From Pseudomonas sichuanensis (GTDB lineage Bacteria; Pseudomonadota; Gammaproteobacteria; Pseudomonadales; Pseudomonadaceae), in contig NZ_QKVM01000033.1 in NCBI RefSeq assembly GCF_003231305.1, positions 1 through 64,000 of the forward strand: a stretch of DNA of 64,000 bases, in the 5' to 3' direction. A program made the position numbers and the translations under genes. Each line of letters opens with the position of its first letter. Within the stretch, counting starts at the first letter, position 1. Under the pieces are notes generated by a model that searched no databases, had not been told where the DNA came from, and saw only the letters and a program-made list of their open reading frames with translations. Shown here one piece after another: positions 60,313-64,000 of this stretch.

Positions 60313-61089
60313 CTACCAGCCAAACAGCTCGCTGGCATTGCAGCTACTGGCCTCGGCCAGCACCCCGACCTCAACCCCCATCACCTCGGCCAGCGCCCCG
60401 GCGATCTCTGGCAGGTGCTCCGGGCTGTTGCGCATCCCCGGGTACATCACCGGCGCCATGTCCGGTGAGTCCGTCTCCAGCACCACGCTTTCCAGCGGCA
60501 GGCGCGCCAGGGTCTTGCGCAGCCGCAGCGCCTGTGGCCAGGTCGCCGCGCCGCCCAGGCCCAGCTTGAACCCCAGCTTGAGGTACTCGCGCGCCTCTTC
60601 GTAACTGCCGGCAAAGGCATGGACGATCCCCGCCCGCTGCGGTTTGTAGCGCTTGAGCGTTGCGATCACCTGGGCGTGGCTGCGGCGCACGTGCAGCAGG
60701 GCCGGCAGTTCGAAGTCGCAGGCCAGTTGCAGCTGGGCTTCGAACAGCGCTTGCTGGCGCTGCGGGTCGAGCTCCGGCAGGTAGTAATCCAGGCCGAACT
60801 CGCCCACCGCACACAGGCGCGGATCGCCACGCAGGCGCTCCAGCCAGTCGCGCAGCTGCACCAGGTGCTCCGAGCGATGCTGGTCGAGGTAGACCGGGTG
60901 CAGGCCGAGTGCCGCGTACAGGCGCGAGTCACTGCAGGCCAGGTCCCACACGCGCTGGAAGTTGGCCTGGTACACCCCCAGCACCACCATCCGTTCCACC
61001 CCGCGCGCCGCCGCGTTGGCCAGCAGCTGCGGGCGGTCGGCGTCGAAGTCGGGGAAGTCGAGGTGGGTGTGGGTGTCGATCAGGCGCAT
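60313..61089 (-). CDS. TatD-family metal-dependent DNase/hydrolase
   Basis: The 258-residue TIM-barrel protein has the metal-binding IDTHTHLDF at the N-terminus, the Glu in AVGEFGLDY, HVRRSH, HAFAGSYEEA and the Asp in ETDSPDMAP, as in TatD/YcfH/YjjV nucleases. It starts 1 nt after the cra stop and is co-transcribed with it. Substrate in vivo unknown; the cra link is conserved in Pseudomonas. Confidence 0.92.
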   Translation of the reverse strand: MRLIDTHTHLDFPDFDADRPQLLANAAARGVERMVVLGVYQANFQRVWDLACSDSRLYAALGLHPVYLDQHRSEHLVQLRDWLERLRGDPRLCAVGEFGLDYYLPELDPQRQQALFEAQLQLACDFELPALLHVRRSHAQVIATLKRYKPQRAGIVHAFAGSYEEAREYLKLGFKLGLGGAATWPQALRLRKTLARLPLESVVLETDSPDMAPVMYPGMRNSPEHLPEIAGALAEVMGVEVGVLAEASSCNASELFGW

Positions 61090-61090
61090 G

Positions 61091-62086
61091 TCAGGCGCCT
61101 GGAATGCGTTGCTTGAAGGTGCGACCGATGGCGTGCACGCCGGGCTCGTAGCGCTTCTCTTCGATGGCGGCCAGCGCCAGCTCCAGCGCGGTGGCGGCAA
61201 TCAGCCCGTGCTGCTGGGCCATGGCGTTGACCGGCAGTGGCAGGAAGTCGAGCAACTGGTTGTCACCGAAGGTGCCCAGCTGCAGCTGGCGCGACTCGGC
61301 CGGGCGCGCCTGCAGGATGTCGAACACCCCTTGCAGCAGCACATAGGAGGTGGTCACCAGGGCGTCCGGCAGGCCGCCGTGTTCGGCGATCAGTTGCTGC
61401 ATCAGGCGCTGGCCGCATTCGCGGCTGAACGCTTCGCCCTGGTAGCGGCGCACTTCGCCGGCATAGGCCTGCATGGCCTCGTCGAAGCCACCGGCGCGGG
61501 CCTGGCTCACCGACAGCTCGGGGCGGGCGCCGATCAGTGCGATGCTTTGCGGGCGGGTCTTCAACAGGCTCTCGGCGAGCTGGCGGCTGGCGTCTCGGTC
61601 GTCGCTGATGACCGAGCAGAAGTGCGCTGGGTCCAGGCGCCGGTCGATGGCGATCACCGGCAGGCCCTTGTCCTGAAGCTCACGGTAGCTGTCGTCCTCG
61701 GGCGGCAGGCAGCTGGCGACGAACAGCGCATCGCAGCGGCGGGCGCGGAACAGTTGCTGCAACTGGTGCTCGCTGCCGGGCTGGTCGTCGCTGCTGGCGA
61801 TCAGCAACTGGTAGCCACGGGCGCGGGCGCCCTGTTCCAGTTGCTTGGCGATGCGGGCGTAGCTGGGGTTCTCGAGGTCGGGGAGAATGAAGCCCAGGGT
61901 GCGGGTGTGCCGGCTGCGCAGGCCGGCGGCCTGCGGGTTGGGGGTGAAGCCATGGGCCTCGACCACCGCGCGCACGCGCTCGACGGTACTGTTGCTGATG
62001 CGCTGCTGCTCGGCCTTGCCATTGATGACGTAGCTGGCCGTGGTCACGGACACACCGGCCAGACGGGCGATATCGCTGAGTTTCAC
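61091..62086 (-). CDS. cra: Catabolite repressor/activator Cra (FruR)
   Basis: A 331-residue LacI-family regulator: N-terminal HTH (MKLSDIARLAGVSVTTASYV) with hinge, and a sugar-phosphate-binding core. In P. putida Cra responds mainly to fructose-1-phosphate and represses the fruBKA operon. It starts with GTG at 62086, with AGGAAAATTCG upstream, and is divergent from fruB. It probably shares the operator at 62243. Confidence 0.95.
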   Translation of the reverse strand: MKLSDIARLAGVSVTTASYVINGKAEQQRISNSTVERVRAVVEAHGFTPNPQAAGLRSRHTRTLGFILPDLENPSYARIAKQLEQGARARGYQLLIASSDDQPGSEHQLQQLFRARRCDALFVASCLPPEDDSYRELQDKGLPVIAIDRRLDPAHFCSVISDDRDASRQLAESLLKTRPQSIALIGARPELSVSQARAGGFDEAMQAYAGEVRRYQGEAFSRECGQRLMQQLIAEHGGLPDALVTTSYVLLQGVFDILQARPAESRQLQLGTFGDNQLLDFLPLPVNAMAQQHGLIAATALELALAAIEEKRYEPGVHAIGRTFKQRIPGA

Positions 62087-62242
62087 CGAATTTTCCTTGT
62101 TATTTCCGGGGCTGACTGCTTGCCTGACCGGGTAGTTTCACCCAAGCGCAGGCCCACGCGCAGACGACCATTGTCGCAATTGTCCGACAGGATGGGGCTT
62201 TTTCGTCGGCAGATTATCGAGTAACGTGGCCGCTTGGTCAGA

Positions 62243-62254
62243 TTAATCGTTTCA
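62243..62254. promoter_or_regulatory. Candidate Cra operator
   Basis: TTAATCGTTTCA differs by one base from the TTAAACGTTTCA site described for P. putida fruB and resembles the E. coli TGAAWCGWTTCA box. It lies in the 296-bp cra-fruB gap, well placed to regulate both. The rest of the gap shows nothing further. Confidence 0.62.
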
Positions 62255-62382
62255 GCTTGGCTGATTTTTCCTGCTTGCCACATCCAGCCTGGCCACTTGC
62301 GCTGATCAATTGAACGGCTTTTGCCGGAAAAATCCACAACAATACCTCGGTACCCCACCTGGGCGCCGGAAAGGAGAAGGTC

Positions 62383-64000
62383 ATGCTCGAGCTTGCCGTG
62401 GAGCAGATTGCCATGGGCCAGAAGGCGGCCGACAAAGGCGAGGCGTTGGCCTTGCTGGCCGCGCGGCTGGTGGCCGACGGACTGGTGGCCGAAGGCTATG
62501 TCGACGGCTTGCGCGCCCGCGAGGCGCAGGGCTCGACCTTCCTCGGCCAGGGCATCGCCATCCCCCATGGCACGCCGCAGACCCGTGAACTGGTGTTCGC
62601 CACCGGCGTGCGCCTGCTGCAGTTCCCCGAAGGGGTGGACTGGGGCGACGGGCAGATCGTGTACCTGGCAATCGGCATCGCCGCCCGTTCCGACGAACAC
62701 CTGCGCCTGCTGCAACTGCTCACCCGCGCCCTCGGCGAGACCGACCTGGCCGAGGCCTTGCGCCGAGCCGGCAGTGCCGAAGCCTTGCTCAAGCTGCTGC
62801 AAGGCGCACCCCAGGAACTGGCATTGGATGCGCAACTGGTCGGCCTCAACCTGGCCGCCGAAGACTTCGACGAACTGGCCTGGCGCGGTGCACGCCTGTT
62901 GCAGCGCGCCGGCTGTGTCGACAGCGGTTTTGCCGCCGTACTGCAACAGGCCGAGCCGCTGCCCCTGGGCGAAGGCCTGTGGTGGCTGCACAGCGAGCGT
63001 CAGGTGCGCCAACCGGGCCTGGCCTTCATCACCCCGCAACAACCCCTGCGTTACCGCGATCAGCCACTCAATGGCCTGTTCTGCCTGGCCAGCCTTGGTG
63101 CCGCGCACCAGGCCTTGCTCGAACGCCTGTGCGAAGTGCTGATCGAAGGCCGCGGGCAGATGCTCTACCAGGCCACCAGCAGCCGCGCCGTGCTCGCAGT
63201 GCTCGGCGGTGAAGCGCCTGCCGACTGGCCCAGCGTCCGGGTGGCGCTGGCCAATCCCCATGGCTTGCATGCCCGCCCGGCCAAGGCGCTGGCGCAATTG
63301 GCCAAGGGCTTCGACGGTGAGCTCCGTGTGCGTGTGCTCGACAGCGCCCAGCCTGCGGTTTCGCTCAAGAGCCTGAGCAAGCTGCTCAGCCTGGGCGCCC
63401 GGCGTGGCCAGGTGCTTGAGCTGATCGCCGAACCGGGCATCGCCAATGACGCGTTGCCGGTGTTGCTGGCCGCCATCGAGCAAGGCCTGGGTGAAGAGGT
63501 GGAACCATTGCCGGCCGTCGCACAGCCTGTCGCCGAGGCACCCGCTCAGGTGCTTGAGGCACCGCTGCCCGGCAGCACTGTCCAGGGCGTCGCGGCAGCC
63601 CCAGGGATTGCCAGCGGCCCGGCCTTTGTGCGGGTCGAGCGCGACATCGACTACCCCCTGCGCGGCGAGTCACCTGCCCAGGAACGCCTGAAATTGCGCA
63701 CCGCGGTGGCGGCGGTGCACGCCGACCTGCAGGCCCTGGTGCAGCGCAGTGACAAGGCCATCGGCGAAATCTTCGTCACCCACCAAGAAATGCTCAGCGA
63801 CCCGGCCCTGATGGACGAGGTCGAGCTGCGCCTGGCCCAGGGCGAAAGCGCCGCCGCCGCCTGGATGGCCGTGATCGACGCCGCCGCGCGCCAGCAGGAA
63901 GCCCTGCACGACACCCTGCTGGCCGAGCGCGCCGCCGACCTGCGCGATATCGGTCGGCGGGTGCTGGCGCAGCTGTGCGGTGTGCAGCAGGCTGCCGAGC
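62383..64000 (+). CDS. fruB: Fructose PTS multiphosphoryl transfer protein FruB (partial)
   Basis: Phosphotransfer protein of fructose uptake, transferring phosphate from PEP to EIIBC. The first 539 codons are in the window. Domain order: EIIA-Fru (1-145, phospho-His H62 in IAIPHGTP), a linker region, HPr (about 285-370, phospho-His H296 in GLHARP), and the start of EI (from about residue 402, GVAAAPGIASGPAF). AAAGGAGAAGGTC precedes the ATG. The remainder of EI, and presumably fruK and fruA, lie beyond the window. Confidence 0.94.
   Translation, partial: MLELAVEQIAMGQKAADKGEALALLAARLVADGLVAEGYVDGLRAREAQGSTFLGQGIAIPHGTPQTRELVFATGVRLLQFPEGVDWGDGQIVYLAIGIAARSDEHLRLLQLLTRALGETDLAEALRRAGSAEALLKLLQGAPQELALDAQLVGLNLAAEDFDELAWRGARLLQRAGCVDSGFAAVLQQAEPLPLGEGLWWLHSERQVRQPGLAFITPQQPLRYRDQPLNGLFCLASLGAAHQALLERLCEVLIEGRGQMLYQATSSRAVLAVLGGEAPADWPSVRVALANPHGLHARPAKALAQLAKGFDGELRVRVLDSAQPAVSLKSLSKLLSLGARRGQVLELIAEPGIANDALPVLLAAIEQGLGEEVEPLPAVAQPVAEAPAQVLEAPLPGSTVQGVAAAPGIASGPAFVRVERDIDYPLRGESPAQERLKLRTAVAAVHADLQALVQRSDKAIGEIFVTHQEMLSDPALMDEVELRLAQGESAAAAWMAVIDAAARQQEALHDTLLAERAADLRDIGRRVLAQLCGVQQAAE

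Overview
The window looks like a chromosomal segment of a Pseudomonas, most likely the P. putida group. The evidence is the high GC content, the gene order hemA-prfA-prmC-moeB-murI, the nadC/DUF1631/ampDE block, a cra gene divergent from fruB, and many Pseudomonas-type REP palindromes (GTGGGAGCGGGCTTGCCCCGCGA and variants). Almost everything is core genome. Accessory-looking DNA is confined to the AT-richer first ~1.1 kb (a truncated ORF and two small DUF3077-type genes), an AT-richer patch at about 36.5-36.7 kb, and a mazF toxin remnant at 41.9-42.0 kb.

Layout. 1.5-6.3 kb: overlapping operon for tetrapyrrole synthesis, translation termination (RF1 and its methylase), an E1-like enzyme and glutamate racemase. 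6.4-6.9 kb: PagL-type lipid A deacylase. 7-12 kb: a minus-strand light-response block (SDR, DNA photolyase, class II LitR-type MerR regulator, TudS/DUF1722 fusion matching the tRNA 4-thiouridine desulfidase RudS, FAD oxidoreductase) with three TRTACA-N12-TGTAYA operators. 12.2-19.5 kb: epimerase, hemH, upp-uraA, hpt and mqo. 20-28 kb: small conserved proteins, a lipoprotein, an acyltransferase, a YedK/HMCES-like protein with altered active-site residues, a dCACHE-type chemoreceptor and an M48 protease. 28-31 kb: a yybP-ykoY Mn2+ riboswitch in front of a TMEM165/UPF0016 exporter, rsmC and a 2-hydroxyacid dehydrogenase.

31-42 kb: acyl-CoA ligase, DUF1302 outer-membrane barrel, DUF1329 periplasmic protein, a MalT-like LuxR regulator, then a receiver-TPR protein overlapping a soluble histidine kinase. 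This may be an outer-membrane lipid uptake or processing and signalling locus. 42-51 kb: metallo-beta-lactamase hydrolase, OmpA-like lipoprotein, DUF3565-pta, slyD, gpx, an OYE flavoprotein, a glycosyltransferase behind a possible Pho box, and a BdlA-like PAS-PAS chemoreceptor. 51-64 kb: cysZ, trxB (with a four-quarter-site OxyR-like operator), nadC, DUF1631, ampDE, a membrane chemoreceptor, a TatD-like nuclease, cra, and the start of fruB running off the end.

No tRNA, rRNA, CRISPR array, intact insertion sequence or prophage was seen. The most coherent signal is the light/near-UV protection module at 7-12 kb: photolyase, tRNA s4U removal and a photoregulator in one operon with matching operators.
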